From contig CAJTXZ010000007.1 of assembly GCA_910583725.1 (NCBI GenBank), positions 1-38,424 of the forward strand: DNA of 38,424 nt. Direction: 5' to 3'. The DNA comes from an uncultured Vampirovibrio sp. GTDB lineage: Bacteria; Cyanobacteriota; Vampirovibrionia; Gastranaerophilales; Gastranaerophilaceae. The position numbers were made by a program, and so were the translations under genes. This document shows positions 7,442 to 17,500 of the stretch, one piece after another; position 1 is the first letter of the stretch, and the number at the start of each line of letters is the position of its first letter. A model generated the notes under the pieces. The model saw nothing but the letters and a program-made list of their open reading frames with translations. It ran no database searches and had not been told where the DNA came from.

Positions 7442-7537
7442 ATTCAAACTTATATGACCAAATGAGTGTTTAATTGCCCATAATTCGTTTTTATATTATA
7501 ATAATGTCTGCAATTATATTAGTTTGGAAGTTGAATT

Positions 7538-8053
7538 TTGGGCGAATTGATACAAATTAACAGGCTCATTTATGAGATAAGAGGCCAAAAGGTAATGCTT
7601 GATAGCGACCTTGCGAAACTTTATGAGGTTGAAACAAAAGTTTTAAATCAGGCTGTTAAAAGAAATATAGAACGTTTTCCGGATGATTTTATGTTTCAGT
7701 TAACCAAGGAAGAAGCTAAAGCTTTGGTGAGGTCACAAATTGTGACCTCACCAAAAGGTGGCGGCAGACAGTATCTTCCCTACGCCTTTACTGAGCAGGG
7801 TGTTGCGATGCTTTCGGGTGTTTTAAAAAGTAAGCGCGCAATTGAAGTTAATATCCAAATAATGCGCACATTTGTAAAATTAAGACAATGGACGCTGGAT
7901 AATAAAGAACTTTCGACAAGATTAACAGAATTGGAACATTATTTTATAGAACATTGTGAAGAAAACAGGGTAGATTTAGTCGAAATTAACAAGGCCCTAT
8001 CTCTTTTAATGGATAGAACAAAGCCTAATGAAATTGGCTTTAAGACTGAATAA
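7538..8053 (+). CDS. ORF6N-domain (KilA-N/Ant-like) DNA-binding protein
   Basis: A 171-residue protein whose residues about 8-95 match the ORF6N domain found in phage antirepressor-like and chromosomal proteins: IYEIRGQKVMLDSDLAKLYE, then NQAVKRNIERFPDDFMFQLT, a SQIVTS segment and YLPYAFTEQGVAMLSGVL. The C-terminus is a helical, probably coiled-coil tail without a KilAC domain. The start is TTG at 7538 with GGAAG 7 bases upstream. The family is tied to phage-derived DNA binding, but copies on host chromosomes are common and often of unknown function. A perfect 33-bp palindrome lies within the coding sequence. Confidence 0.85.
   Translation: MGELIQINRLIYEIRGQKVMLDSDLAKLYEVETKVLNQAVKRNIERFPDDFMFQLTKEEAKALVRSQIVTSPKGGGRQYLPYAFTEQGVAMLSGVLKSKRAIEVNIQIMRTFVKLRQWTLDNKELSTRLTELEHYFIEHCEENRVDLVEINKALSLLMDRTKPNEIGFKTE
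7723..7755. repeat. 33-bp perfect palindrome inside the ORF6N gene
   Basis: TTTGGTGAGGTCACAA and its exact inverse complement flank a single A (arms 7723-7738 and 7740-7755). It codes for part of the ALVRSQIVTSPKG segment of the ORF6N protein. Both DNA cruciform and mRNA hairpin are possible. Confidence 0.85.
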
Positions 8054-8152
8054 AATTTTGGTGCCGGGTTTGTGCTCTATTATTAAAGAATGGTGAATTT
8101 TTCCCGTGCTTTATTTGTATTTAGTTTGAAAGGCACAAAACACGGTATCACA

Positions 8153-8182
8153 AAGGCGCCTGAAAATTAATTCGGGCGCCTT
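8153..8182. terminator. Bidirectional hairpin terminator
   Basis: AAGGCGCCTGAA (8153-8164) pairs with TTCGGGCGCCTT (8171-8182), 12 bp with one G-T pair and a 6-base loop. It lies between the convergent ORF6N gene and the response regulator and can serve both; a short T-run follows on the minus strand. Confidence 0.65.
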
Positions 8183-8199
8183 CTGTAACTTTTATAATT

Positions 8200-8895
8200 T
8201 TATCCTTGCACAATTCCTTCTTTTATTGCCTTAACTGCCGCCTGCACGCGGTCATCTACGCATAATTTCTGCAGAATACTGCAAACATGGGCCTTTGCCG
8301 TATGAACTGATACGATTAATTCTTTTGCAATTTCAGTGTTGCTTTTTCCTTTTACAAGAAGCTTTAGTACTTCTGTTTCCCTGTCCGTTAAATGCCCTTT
8401 TGCATCGATTGGTTCATGTTCATTTAATAATTTAACATTCTCGGGTTTTGGGAAAAGTTTTAGTGCAAGTTTTGCAACATTAGGATCAATCCAGCAAGCC
8501 CCCTGTGCAACTGATCTTATAACCTCTGAAAGCGCCTTTGGGTCAATATCTTTAAGGCAATATGCTATAGCGCCGGAGCCAAGCGCTGCAAGTACTTCCT
8601 CTTCCCTTTCATGAGAAGTTAAAATTATTACCTTTACATCAGGGCATATTTCTTTTGCCTTCATTGTAGCCTCAAGGCCGTTCATCCCGGGCAAACCTAA
8701 ATCCATAAGGATTACATCCGGTTTTTCTCTTTTAATGAATTCGATTCCTGCTTCGCCTGATTCAGCTTCTCCTATTACATCAATGTGCTCAAATTCATTA
8801 AGAGCATACCTTAAGCCTACTCGTGTTAATTTATAGTCCTCAACTATAATTACTTTTATCGGGTTTACTTTTGTCTGTGTTTTTGTCGCCATCAT
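8200..8895 (-). CDS. NarL/FixJ-type response regulator, orphan
   Basis: A 231-residue two-domain regulator. The receiver domain (about residues 12-130) shows the acidic pair in IIVEDYK, the phospho-acceptor Asp in VILMDLGLPGMNG, the conserved Thr/Ser in ILTSHE and the Lys in YCLKDID. The LuxR-type HTH (about 165-230) reads LTDRETEVLKLLVKGKSNTE then IAKELIVSVHTAKAHVCSIL. Two ATGs lie in tandem (8895, 8892) after AAAGGT. No histidine kinase is near, so the cognate sensor is elsewhere. A 35-residue linker joins the domains. Three direct repeats upstream may be autoregulatory binding sites. Confidence 0.92.
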   Translation of the reverse strand: MMATKTQTKVNPIKVIIVEDYKLTRVGLRYALNEFEHIDVIGEAESGEAGIEFIKREKPDVILMDLGLPGMNGLEATMKAKEICPDVKVIILTSHEREEEVLAALGSGAIAYCLKDIDPKALSEVIRSVAQGACWIDPNVAKLALKLFPKPENVKLLNEHEPIDAKGHLTDRETEVLKLLVKGKSNTEIAKELIVSVHTAKAHVCSILQKLCVDDRVQAAVKAIKEGIVQG

Positions 8896-8951
8896 TTAAT
8901 ACCTTTCAATGAACTTATTTATTGTTAAAACAATACTACAAGTTAAGTTTT

Positions 8952-9023
8952 GTTTCCGATATTACCCAAAGGGATAGTTTTTGAAGTTACCCGACAAGAT
9001 ATATTGTGAGTTTTCGATATACC
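8952..9023. promoter_or_regulatory. Three direct repeats upstream of the response regulator
   Basis: Plus-strand copies: GTTTCCGATATTACC (8952-8966), GTTTTTGAAGTTACC (8977-8991) and GTTTTCGATATACC (9010-9023). They sit 55-130 bases before the response regulator start. Their common core GTTTyyGAwrTtACC suggests binding sites, perhaps for the regulator itself. A smaller palindrome ATTGTTAAAACAAT lies at 8921-8934. Confidence 0.4.
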
Positions 9024-9140
9024 TAAAGATTACCTCTTTTATATTTTAATTCAGCCTGTAAATTTCAACAATAAAAATAATTCAGCGTAAAATAATTTCA
9101 TATCCTAATTATAACATATTTTTAAATGTTATTTAATAGT

Positions 9141-9182
9141 AAAAAGCCCTTTGAGCTTTTATTTAATTTCAAAGGGCTTTTT
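9141..9182 (-). terminator. Intrinsic terminator of gap
   Basis: A 14-bp perfect stem AAAAAGCCCTTTGA / TCAAAGGGCTTTTT (9141-9154 and 9169-9182) with a 14-base loop lies 6 bases after the gap stop codon and ends in a T-run on the minus strand. Confidence 0.85.
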
Positions 9183-9188
9183 AAAAAC

Positions 9189-10199
9189 TTATAGTTTAGA
9201 AGCAACCATTAAAGTAGTTTCAGCTAATCTTGTTGAATAACCCATTTCATTATCATACCAAGAAATAACCTTAACCATATTGTCGCCCATAACTTTTGTT
9301 AATAATGAGTCAACGGTTGAAGATTGTGATGAACCAACGTAGTCAGAAGATACAAGCGGTTCTTCAGAGTAGCATAAAACGTGTCCGTCAGCTGCTTCTT
9401 TAAGAGCTGCATTTACTTCTTCAGCTGTAACTTTCTTTTCAACTTCAAATACAACGTCAACAAGTGAAACGTCAGGAGTTGGAACTCTCATTGCAAAGCC
9501 GTCCAATTTTCCTTTTAATTCAGGAAGAACTAAAGCAACAGCCTTAGCAGCACCTGTAGTTGTAGGAACAATGTTTAAAGCACCGGCACGAGCACGTCTT
9601 GGGTCTTTGTGGCCAGCATCAAGAATTCTTTGATCACCTGTGTATGAGTGAACAGTTGTCATCAAACCTTTAACAATGCCGAATTTTTCTTTAATAACTT
9701 TTGCAACAGGAGCTAAGCAGTTTGTTGTGCAAGAAGCCATAGAAATTACATTGTGTTTAGCAGGGTCATATTCATTTTCGTTAACACCAAGAACGATTGT
9801 CTTATCTTCGTTTTTAGCAGGAGCAGAGATAATAACTTTTTTAGCACCTGCATCAATGTGAGCTTTTGCTTTTAGAGCGTCTGTGTAGAAGCCTGTTGAT
9901 TCAACAACAACTTCAACACCAAGTTCAGCCCAAGGAAGATTTGCAGGGTCTTTTTCAGCAAAGAATTTAATCTTTTTGCCGTTGATTACAAGGCCATCTT
10001 CAGCAACTTCTACAGTGCCGCAGAATTGTCCCATAACTGAGTCATATTTAAATACATGTGCAGCATTTGCAGGTGTTAAACCAGGGTCATTGATTGCAAC
10101 ATAGTCAATCTTATCAAAAATACCTTCTCTGATGGCAGCTCTCAGAGTGTTTCTGCCAATTCTGCCGAATCCGTTAATCGCAACTTTTTTGTTTGCCAT
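9189..10199 (-). CDS. gap: Type I glyceraldehyde-3-phosphate dehydrogenase
   Basis: The 336-residue cytosolic enzyme oxidises glyceraldehyde 3-phosphate to 1,3-bisphosphoglycerate in glycolysis. The NAD-binding motif is INGFGRIGR (residues 8-16), the catalytic cysteine is C157 in SMASCTTNC, and the partner histidine is H184 in TTVHSYTGDQ. Asp38 in AINDPG is at the position that usually favours NAD over NADP. The length and the C-terminal WYDNEMGYSTR motif are normal. AAGGAG lies 8 bases before the ATG. It stands alone between its own promoter and terminator; no pgk or other glycolytic gene is adjacent. Confidence 0.98.
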   Translation of the reverse strand: MANKKVAINGFGRIGRNTLRAAIREGIFDKIDYVAINDPGLTPANAAHVFKYDSVMGQFCGTVEVAEDGLVINGKKIKFFAEKDPANLPWAELGVEVVVESTGFYTDALKAKAHIDAGAKKVIISAPAKNEDKTIVLGVNENEYDPAKHNVISMASCTTNCLAPVAKVIKEKFGIVKGLMTTVHSYTGDQRILDAGHKDPRRARAGALNIVPTTTGAAKAVALVLPELKGKLDGFAMRVPTPDVSLVDVVFEVEKKVTAEEVNAALKEAADGHVLCYSEEPLVSSDYVGSSQSSTVDSLLTKVMGDNMVKVISWYDNEMGYSTRLAETTLMVASKL

Positions 10200-10235
10200 A
10201 ACAAGCTTCTCCTTCTATAAAAAACTAACAAGCCT

Positions 10236-10264
10236 TTTATATTATAAAAATACAAAATTTTCAA
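10236..10264 (-). promoter_or_regulatory. Promoter of gap
   Basis: On the minus strand, TTGAAA (10259-10264), a 17-base spacer and TATAAA (10236-10241) lie about 37 bases before the gap ATG. A perfect AT-rich palindrome TTAATAA-T-TTATTAA at 10316-10330 lies upstream. Confidence 0.5.
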
Positions 10265-10401
10265 GCAGGATATTTATTTTAAATGATTTGTATTAGTTTT
10301 AATTATACCTTGGCGTTAATAATTTATTAATTATAAGAATTTTGTACAATTGCACAATAATTGTTTAATGTTTTTTTGGCTCTAATAAATTAAAAACGAT
10401 A

Positions 10402-12573
10402 TCAAAACACCTGTTGCACTGCAGTTTCTTCTTTCTGTATTTTTTTATTGAACTCATCAATCTGCTTTTTGGCTGTCTCAAAATTATTTATATTAAACTT
10501 ATATTTTTTGCAGTTATCACACATATTGCAACCTTCTATTGAAAAATCTTCAAAATAGTTGCACAAATACTTCATTCTGCAGATGTCAGTGTTTGCATAA
10601 TCGAGCATTTTATCAAGTTCTTTTAATTTTTGCTGCATCTGCCACACAAAATAATCTTCATCAAGCTTTGGCGCATTCGGCCTGTAATAATAATATTTCT
10701 CCTTTGCAAAAACTATATTTTGATCATATAAATCATTTAAAAGCGTATCTGTGTCTGATTCACTTAAATATAATTCTTCTGCAAGGGCAGCTTTGGTGTA
10801 TGGTTTTGATTTTAGTTTATTTATTGCATACCTGTATTTTTTAATGTGCGGTCTTGAATTTTCAATAAAAAATTCTGCAAGTTCTCTGTCTTTTTGATTG
10901 AACAATAATACTACCTGTGAAAGTTTGCCGTCCCTCCCGGCTCTTCCTATCTCTTGATAATAGCTCATCAAATTTTCAGGAATTTGAAGATGAATAATAA
11001 ATCTTATATCCTTTTTATCAACGCCCATCCCAAGCGCATTTGTAGACGCTATTGCTTTATATTTATTCTCAAAGAAATCTTTTTCAATGGCAAGTCTTTT
11101 CTTTTTATCAAGCCCGGCATGGTAATAACAGGCTTTTATTCCGTTAAAATTTAACCATTCTGCTATAAACTGTGTATCAGCGCGTTTTGGGCAATATATA
11201 AGCCCGTTTCCCTTCGTATTCTTTATTATCCTTAAAAGCCAGTATAATTTTTGGTCATTGTCATTACAAAAAATAGAATGCAATTGTAAATTATCCCTTT
11301 TAAGACTGCCTTTTATGATCTCAAGACCCTCTCCAAGCTGCATCTTAATATCATCAACCACTTTGGAAGTTGCGGTTGCTGTAACGGCAAGTATCGGGAA
11401 CCTTTCAGGAAGTGAATTCACAAGGTTTAAAATTCTTCTGTATGAAGGCCTAAAGTCGTGTCCCCACTGCGATATGCAGTGTGCTTCATCCACAACCACC
11501 ATAGCGAGCTTTATCTTTGTTAAAAATTTAATACAAATGTCATTTTCAAGCCTCTCTGGTGCAATGTATAAAATTGAAACCTCATTCCTTTCTGCCTTTT
11601 TAAATATTTCAAGGTTTGTCTCTTCATCCTGCTCCGCATTGATGCACTCAGCCTTTATTCCTTTTTGTTTGAGGCTTAAAACCTGGTCTCTCATTAAAGA
11701 TAGAAGCGGCGAAAACACTATCGTTAAACCCTTGGAATTTTTATAGAATAAATTTGCAGCATATTGATAGCAAAGCGATTTTCCAAACCCTGTTTTTTCA
11801 ATGATTAAAACCCTTTTGTTCTCTAATATTTTTGAAACAACACTCCACTGGTTATCAAAAAACTTTTCATATCCTAATTCTTTAAGCCTCTTTTCGTGAT
11901 AGTTTCTGTTTAAATTCTTAATATTATGTTGAACAAAATTTATATCCAGTTTTTCACTTGCTTCTATTTTTCTTATTTTTATCTTTGAATAATCAACATT
12001 TGAAATACGAAGTGCCGGCCTGCTGCCCCCTGTTTGAAGTATTTTGTTTTCATCTATTAATTTTTCTATTGCAGACTTAATTAAATTTGATGGATACTTT
12101 TTTAAAATTCCAAAAAATTTTGAATTTATAGGACCTTTATAATATTCTTCAACAAAATAACTTTTATGAACACTCTCTGAACCTTTTAAAATTTTAACAA
12201 TGCCTGATACTCCAAATTCGCCGTTAAATTTTTCAATACATTTAATTATTAAATCTTCTTCTTCGCCTTTGAGGTTGATATCAGACTTTTTATTAATTGT
12301 ATTTGTTTTGATTGGAATTTCAGGTTTTTCAATGTTGTGCTCTTTGATATAGTTTGAAATTACATCAATTATTTTTTTGCCGTATTTTTCAACCTTTGCT
12401 TTCCCAAAGCCGTTTATGGCCTCAAGTTCTTTTTCTGATGTCGGTAAATATTGAATAAGTTCATCTAAACTTTTATTATTAAATATACAATAACTTGGAA
12501 GATTTTCCTCCCTTGATAAATCAAACCTTAATTCTCTTAATTCTTCAAACAGGCTGTTCATAGATAAAATCAT
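10402..12573 (-). CDS. RecQ-family DNA helicase with N-terminal HRDC-like domain
   Basis: A 723-residue superfamily 2 helicase. Walker A is KTGFGKSL (about residues 260-267), Walker B/DEAH is VVVDEAHCISQWGHDFRP (from about 358), followed by TATAT, a Helicase_C region with ALGMGVDKKDIR and QEIGRAGRDGK, and a C-terminal zinc cluster (CRMKYLCNYF then CNMCDNCKK). Unusually, an HRDC-like segment (about 9-79, with INGFGKAKVEKYGKKI) and a winged-helix/RQC-like segment (about 105-192) come before the helicase core, the reverse of E. coli RecQ. The ATG at 12573 has no ribosome binding site and lies 14 bases after the upstream stop, suggesting coupling; ATG 12561 is an alternative. Confidence 0.88.
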   Translation of the reverse strand: MILSMNSLFEELRELRFDLSREENLPSYCIFNNKSLDELIQYLPTSEKELEAINGFGKAKVEKYGKKIIDVISNYIKEHNIEKPEIPIKTNTINKKSDINLKGEEEDLIIKCIEKFNGEFGVSGIVKILKGSESVHKSYFVEEYYKGPINSKFFGILKKYPSNLIKSAIEKLIDENKILQTGGSRPALRISNVDYSKIKIRKIEASEKLDINFVQHNIKNLNRNYHEKRLKELGYEKFFDNQWSVVSKILENKRVLIIEKTGFGKSLCYQYAANLFYKNSKGLTIVFSPLLSLMRDQVLSLKQKGIKAECINAEQDEETNLEIFKKAERNEVSILYIAPERLENDICIKFLTKIKLAMVVVDEAHCISQWGHDFRPSYRRILNLVNSLPERFPILAVTATATSKVVDDIKMQLGEGLEIIKGSLKRDNLQLHSIFCNDNDQKLYWLLRIIKNTKGNGLIYCPKRADTQFIAEWLNFNGIKACYYHAGLDKKKRLAIEKDFFENKYKAIASTNALGMGVDKKDIRFIIHLQIPENLMSYYQEIGRAGRDGKLSQVVLLFNQKDRELAEFFIENSRPHIKKYRYAINKLKSKPYTKAALAEELYLSESDTDTLLNDLYDQNIVFAKEKYYYYRPNAPKLDEDYFVWQMQQKLKELDKMLDYANTDICRMKYLCNYFEDFSIEGCNMCDNCKKYKFNINNFETAKKQIDEFNKKIQKEETAVQQVF

Positions 12574-12587
12574 ACCATAAATGATTA

Positions 12588-14324
12588 TTATGCGCTTATA
12601 AGCTCTGACGCATGATAATTTGGCTCATCAGGATTTTGGATTTCATTTTTAAGGGATTCTGCAAGCAGTGTTCTTATGGTTAAACCTTCTTTTGCCTTTT
12701 TGGCGTCAAAGTGCAGATTTTGATATTCAGCCCGCTCTGATAAGGCAAGAGTTCTGTCTGTTGCTATTGTGAAGGTTCTTTCAGGATATTTTGCCTTGCC
12801 GTCTTCATTAAGAAGTTTTACCCATTCTCCATTTTCTTTTATTTCTATCTGTAAAACCTTATCCTCACCATCTTTTGGATTTGTTTTTCTTGTAACCCTT
12901 AAATTATCAGAATATTCAAGAAATGTAGGGTTTGAAAGCCCCATATTCTGTTTTTGAAGTGAAACCTCAAACATTTCTTTGAGTAATTCTATGGAACAAT
13001 CTTTTATCCTGTATAAGTCAAAATCCATATTTGCAGCATCTATAATATTATACCAGTTTATGGGTTTACCATTCTCTGGTAAAACTTCTCTTAAATGCTG
13101 GTTTTTACAAATGCCGATATCGCATTTCAAGGCATCCCTGAATTTGTTTGATATATATGTGCCAAAGGTTGTAGGTGTGCTTAATTTTTCATCATAGTTT
13201 CTGAATTGAAGCGAATAAGGTGAACTTCCCGTTATTATATTTGTAAATTTGGCATTTATTGGGCTTTTTAGTATATTGTTATATTCTTCATTAATATCAA
13301 GGGGATTATTAATATCCGAATTATCAATAACATCAGGATTATCCTTAAGAGGCGAATAATCATAATGATTATCCTTTAACACTAATGGTGTAAAATGAAA
13401 ACCATCCTCATCATTCTTTATTTTATATGCACCTTTTCCCTGTGCCGGAGGATACAATACTCTTGTATTGTCTACTGTATAATCTTCTATACTATGAGGA
13501 TGCCCTCCAATTACAAGTTCTACATTCTCCATCCCCAATTCTTTTTTAGCGTATTCTAATAATTCATTTGCCTTGTTTGGTATATCATGAAGCATTAAGA
13601 TTATTTTATCAGGCTCTATTCCATCCTTTCGATAACATTTTTTAGCATATTTTAGAGCCTTCTTCTCTTCCTCAACTCCAAGCTCAAATAGGTTCGACTT
13701 ATTAACAGAAACACCGGTTACAAGTATATTTTGCTCTTTGCCGTCTACTATATCTTTTATCATCGTATATGGTTTTATAAAATGAAGTTTTTTGTAGTTT
13801 AATCCCCGTTTGGGTATGTCTTCCAAAGCAAAACAGTATGAAGCGCTTACAAATTTTATTCCCGCATCAGACATTTTTTTATAAGCTTCAACTACTTTAT
13901 CCTGATAAGGTGACATATCTCCTAAACCATTGTCATAAAAGGCTGAAAGATCTACATTGCCAAAGTTAAAGATAACTTCTATATCAGGATTTCTTTTTTT
14001 GAAGGTGGTATATGTATCTGCCATACTTTCAAGTGAATAATTTTCACCAATGGAATCTCCGCAGTCAAGGAAAAATACAGGTTCATTATCTGGTTTTATT
14101 CTTTCGATTTCACTAAGGACTGCAGCTGTCATAGGCACACGTGTGTGATTGTCCGATGCGGCATAAAATGTGCCCAAAAAATTTAAAGTATCAGGAAGTT
14201 TTGAATATCTGCCCTCATAGTTTTTTGCATTTGCTGCAGCATTTTGCATAGGCATGGTATTTTGATAATACTGTTTTTGCTGTGGCATCTTTTTTTGAAT
14301 ATTATTGCAGTGGCTTATTTTCAT
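12588..14324 (-). CDS. 5'-nucleotidase-like metallophosphoesterase with altered active site
   Basis: A 578-residue protein with a metallophosphoesterase core (about 45-330) and a 5'-nucleotidase C-terminal domain (about 370-560). Metal-site motifs are present: D58-N-H60, GDSIG (D90), H246 in MLHDIP and GGHPH (H275, H277). The usual GNHE/GNHD box reads GNVD (122-125), so the catalytic histidine is replaced by Val. There is no signal peptide: the first 45 residues are polar and Gln/Asn-rich. AGGGAG precedes the ATG. It is cotranscribed with the RecQ-like gene 14 bases downstream. A cytoplasmic nucleotidase with reduced or changed activity is the likely reading; full activity loss is not proven. 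Confidence 0.75.
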   Translation of the reverse strand: MKISHCNNIQKKMPQQKQYYQNTMPMQNAAANAKNYEGRYSKLPDTLNFLGTFYAASDNHTRVPMTAAVLSEIERIKPDNEPVFFLDCGDSIGENYSLESMADTYTTFKKRNPDIEVIFNFGNVDLSAFYDNGLGDMSPYQDKVVEAYKKMSDAGIKFVSASYCFALEDIPKRGLNYKKLHFIKPYTMIKDIVDGKEQNILVTGVSVNKSNLFELGVEEEKKALKYAKKCYRKDGIEPDKIILMLHDIPNKANELLEYAKKELGMENVELVIGGHPHSIEDYTVDNTRVLYPPAQGKGAYKIKNDEDGFHFTPLVLKDNHYDYSPLKDNPDVIDNSDINNPLDINEEYNNILKSPINAKFTNIITGSSPYSLQFRNYDEKLSTPTTFGTYISNKFRDALKCDIGICKNQHLREVLPENGKPINWYNIIDAANMDFDLYRIKDCSIELLKEMFEVSLQKQNMGLSNPTFLEYSDNLRVTRKTNPKDGEDKVLQIEIKENGEWVKLLNEDGKAKYPERTFTIATDRTLALSERAEYQNLHFDAKKAKEGLTIRTLLAESLKNEIQNPDEPNYHASELISA

Positions 14325-14530
14325 TAATTTTGCTCCCTAAACAACACACAACTTTTGCTTGCATATAAAACCTGAAAATAATAAAACTTGCTATTTTAAA
14401 TATAATGCCTTTAAATAATTTTACATTGTTAAGTTTTTGCCGATACATTTAAAAAATAGGATAATTATTATTGAACACAATTTGTTTAATAATTAAAAAC
14501 CGCACCTCTGGTGTATAAAAAGGAATTTTT

Positions 14531-17500
14531 ATGGAAATTTTAAAGCAAAAACTTGGACCTGTTGCAAATATAGAATTTGATAAGTTATTTTTAGGGCAGG
14601 TATGCTCCCACTTTGCAGATGCAATTATTCAGTTTTTACTTGTTGCAATTTTGCTTCAAATAACAGATGGCGGTGCCGGAAAATCAATTGCTATCATATT
14701 TTTCTCATTCCTGCTTCCGCAATTTTTAATAAGCCCTTTTTCAGGTGCTCTATGTGATAGATTTTCAAGGAAATTAATTTTGTCTTTAAGTTGTCTTTAC
14801 AGGGTTTTTGTTGTTTTTGCACTGATTTTTTCACTAAAATTTTTGAATAATAATATTATTTATATGTTCTCATTTGCCTTTGGGCTTGGGGCTGCGTTTT
14901 TCTATCCCGCAAAAATGTCTGCTGTGACAAACGTTGTAAAAAGTTCGCAACTAAAATTCGCAAACGCCCTGAATTCCTCTATTGGCGCAATTGCGCTGTT
15001 GCTTGGCGCATTTGCAGCAAACTATCTTATAAAATTTGGCAATACAAAAGCCTGTGCTGTTATAGGCTTAATGTATGCAATGGCGTCGCTGTTAACATTG
15101 TCACTTAATTTTTTAATACCTCAAAAGCCAACAAAGACAAGCTATTTTGATATAACAACAGCTCTGAAATATTTAAAATCACACAAAAAAGCTCTTTATC
15201 TTGTAGGTTTGTCTATAAGTTTGCAATTTATTGTTGCCGTGTTTTCAAACAGCCTGAATGCCCTTATCACAGACTATTACGGCCTAAGTTTTTCTGATTT
15301 AACCTATCTTAGAACGCTTTTAGGTGTGGGCATTGTTGTCGGTATGGCTGCAACTATTTATTTTGCAAGGATAATGAGAACTCCGCACCTTTTTGCCTGT
15401 GCGTTTATTGTTCTTTGTGCAACACTTATGACAGCACCCATGTGTACAAGCTTGAATACTGCGTGGATGTGGCTTTTCCCGATAGGAATGGCTGACGCGG
15501 TATTACTTGTTATGCTTGATACCGTTATGCAAAAAGTAACACCTGACAGAGTCCGAGGCAAGATTTTTGGTCTGCAGCTGACACTTGGTACATTAAGCTT
15601 TCTTATTGGCACCTTTTCAGTGGCACAGATTATAAATATCATAAATCCCCTGATTATATTTAAGGCTATCGCTGTTTTAGCACTTATGCTTGCAGTATTG
15701 GTGTTGATATTCGATAAATCATTCAGATATTTCCTTTTAAAGGCCACATTGGGGCATATTTTTCTTCTTCTGTTTGATTATAAGGTTGAAGGTGTTGATA
15801 ATATTCCAAAGAAAGGCAAAGTAATACTTGCAGGTAACCATACAGGTCATCTTGACCCGTTTATTTTGCAGATGGCAACCAAAAGACAGCTGTGGTTTGT
15901 AACCGGTCCTGCGGCATTTAATATGCCAATAATTAAGCATTTTCTTAAATACTTTAATGTTCTTCCCCTGCAGTTTGGCAAGGGTTTATCCGCAATTGAG
16001 GCGGCGGTTAAAAAACTTCAAAACGGCGAAGCTGTCATTATATTTCCTGAGGGAAAATTTACACCGGATGGCAACTTATGTAAATTTAACCGCGGTGTTG
16101 GGCTAATGGCCCAGCATGCTGATTGCCCCATTGTGCCTTTTTCAATCAAGGGCGGCTTTGAAGCCTGGGGCGGGGCAAGAAAACTCCCTAAATTATTTAA
16201 CACAATTATCATCCAGTTTGGCGAGCCTGTGCGCGAGCTTCAAAGGGATGAAAAAGAAATAGCAAAAGAACTCAGGACAAGGGTAAATTTTATGAAAAAT
16301 TCCCTTGAAAGACGTGCATTCTATAATATTAACCATAAGCTATACTCTAATTTCCTTGATTTGTTGCAGGAAAAAGGAGATATTTACGGCCCCAAAAAGG
16401 CTTTATGTTTAAAAGTACAAAACGGCTATGAAGAAATCAGCTATATTGAACTTTCAAGGAAAGCTAAGAAATTTGCAAATTATTTAATCGAGAACGCAGG
16501 CATTCAAAGGGGTGATAGGATTGCAATACTTTCTGAATCGCGTCCCGAGTTTGCAACAGGAATTTTTGCATCAATTCAAACAGGCGCAATCACGGTACCC
16601 TTGGATATCAAATTAACTGTTGCTGAACATAGCCATATTCTAAATGATTGCAACCCAAAAATTTTATTAACCTCAAGCCATTATTTAGACCATGCGCTTG
16701 AAGTCAGCAGAAATGTTAAATCAATCGAAAAGATTTTTGTTCTGGACGATGAGGATAGGACATACCCTGAAATACAATCAGTATCAGCACTTGAAGCTGA
16801 TATAGAAAAAAATATAGCTAAACCCCGCTCCTTGGATGAAACAGCCCTTATTGTCTATACCTCAGGCACAACCGGAAACCCTAAAGGTGTAATGATAAGT
16901 TTTGGCAACATCTATTCCCAGCTTAAAGATTTCGAAACAATATTAAAACTCTCAAAAGACAATACTCTGCTTTCAATATTGCCCCTTAATCATCTATTAG
17001 AACTTAATGTCGGCTTTTTTGGCTCGCTTTATACAGGCGCTAAGGTTGTATACATAAAATCATTAAGCCCGAAGGAGCTTTCAAACACTATGAAAGAAAA
17101 ACAGACAACAATGATGATTATTGTACCCTTGGTTGCAAAAATGCTCAAAAACAGTATAGAAAAACAGATTAAAAAGCAGCCGCCTGCTGCGCAAAAAGCA
17201 TTTAGTATCATGTACAAATTAGCAAGAATTGCCCCGCGAAATCTTAGAAGGCTTATGTTTAAAACAATAATAGACGGCCTTGGCGGCAGACTTCAATACT
17301 TTATATCAGGCGGTGCGCCTCTTGAAGATAATGTAGCTGAATTTTTTAACAGAATTGGTATTCCTGTTTTCCAAGGCTATGGCTTAACAGAAACAAGCCC
17401 TGTCATATCAACAAACTATTTTAAACATCATAAAATAGGTACGGTTGGAAGACCTCTTCCTTCTGTCAAAGTAAAACTTGCAGAAAACGGAGAAATCCTT

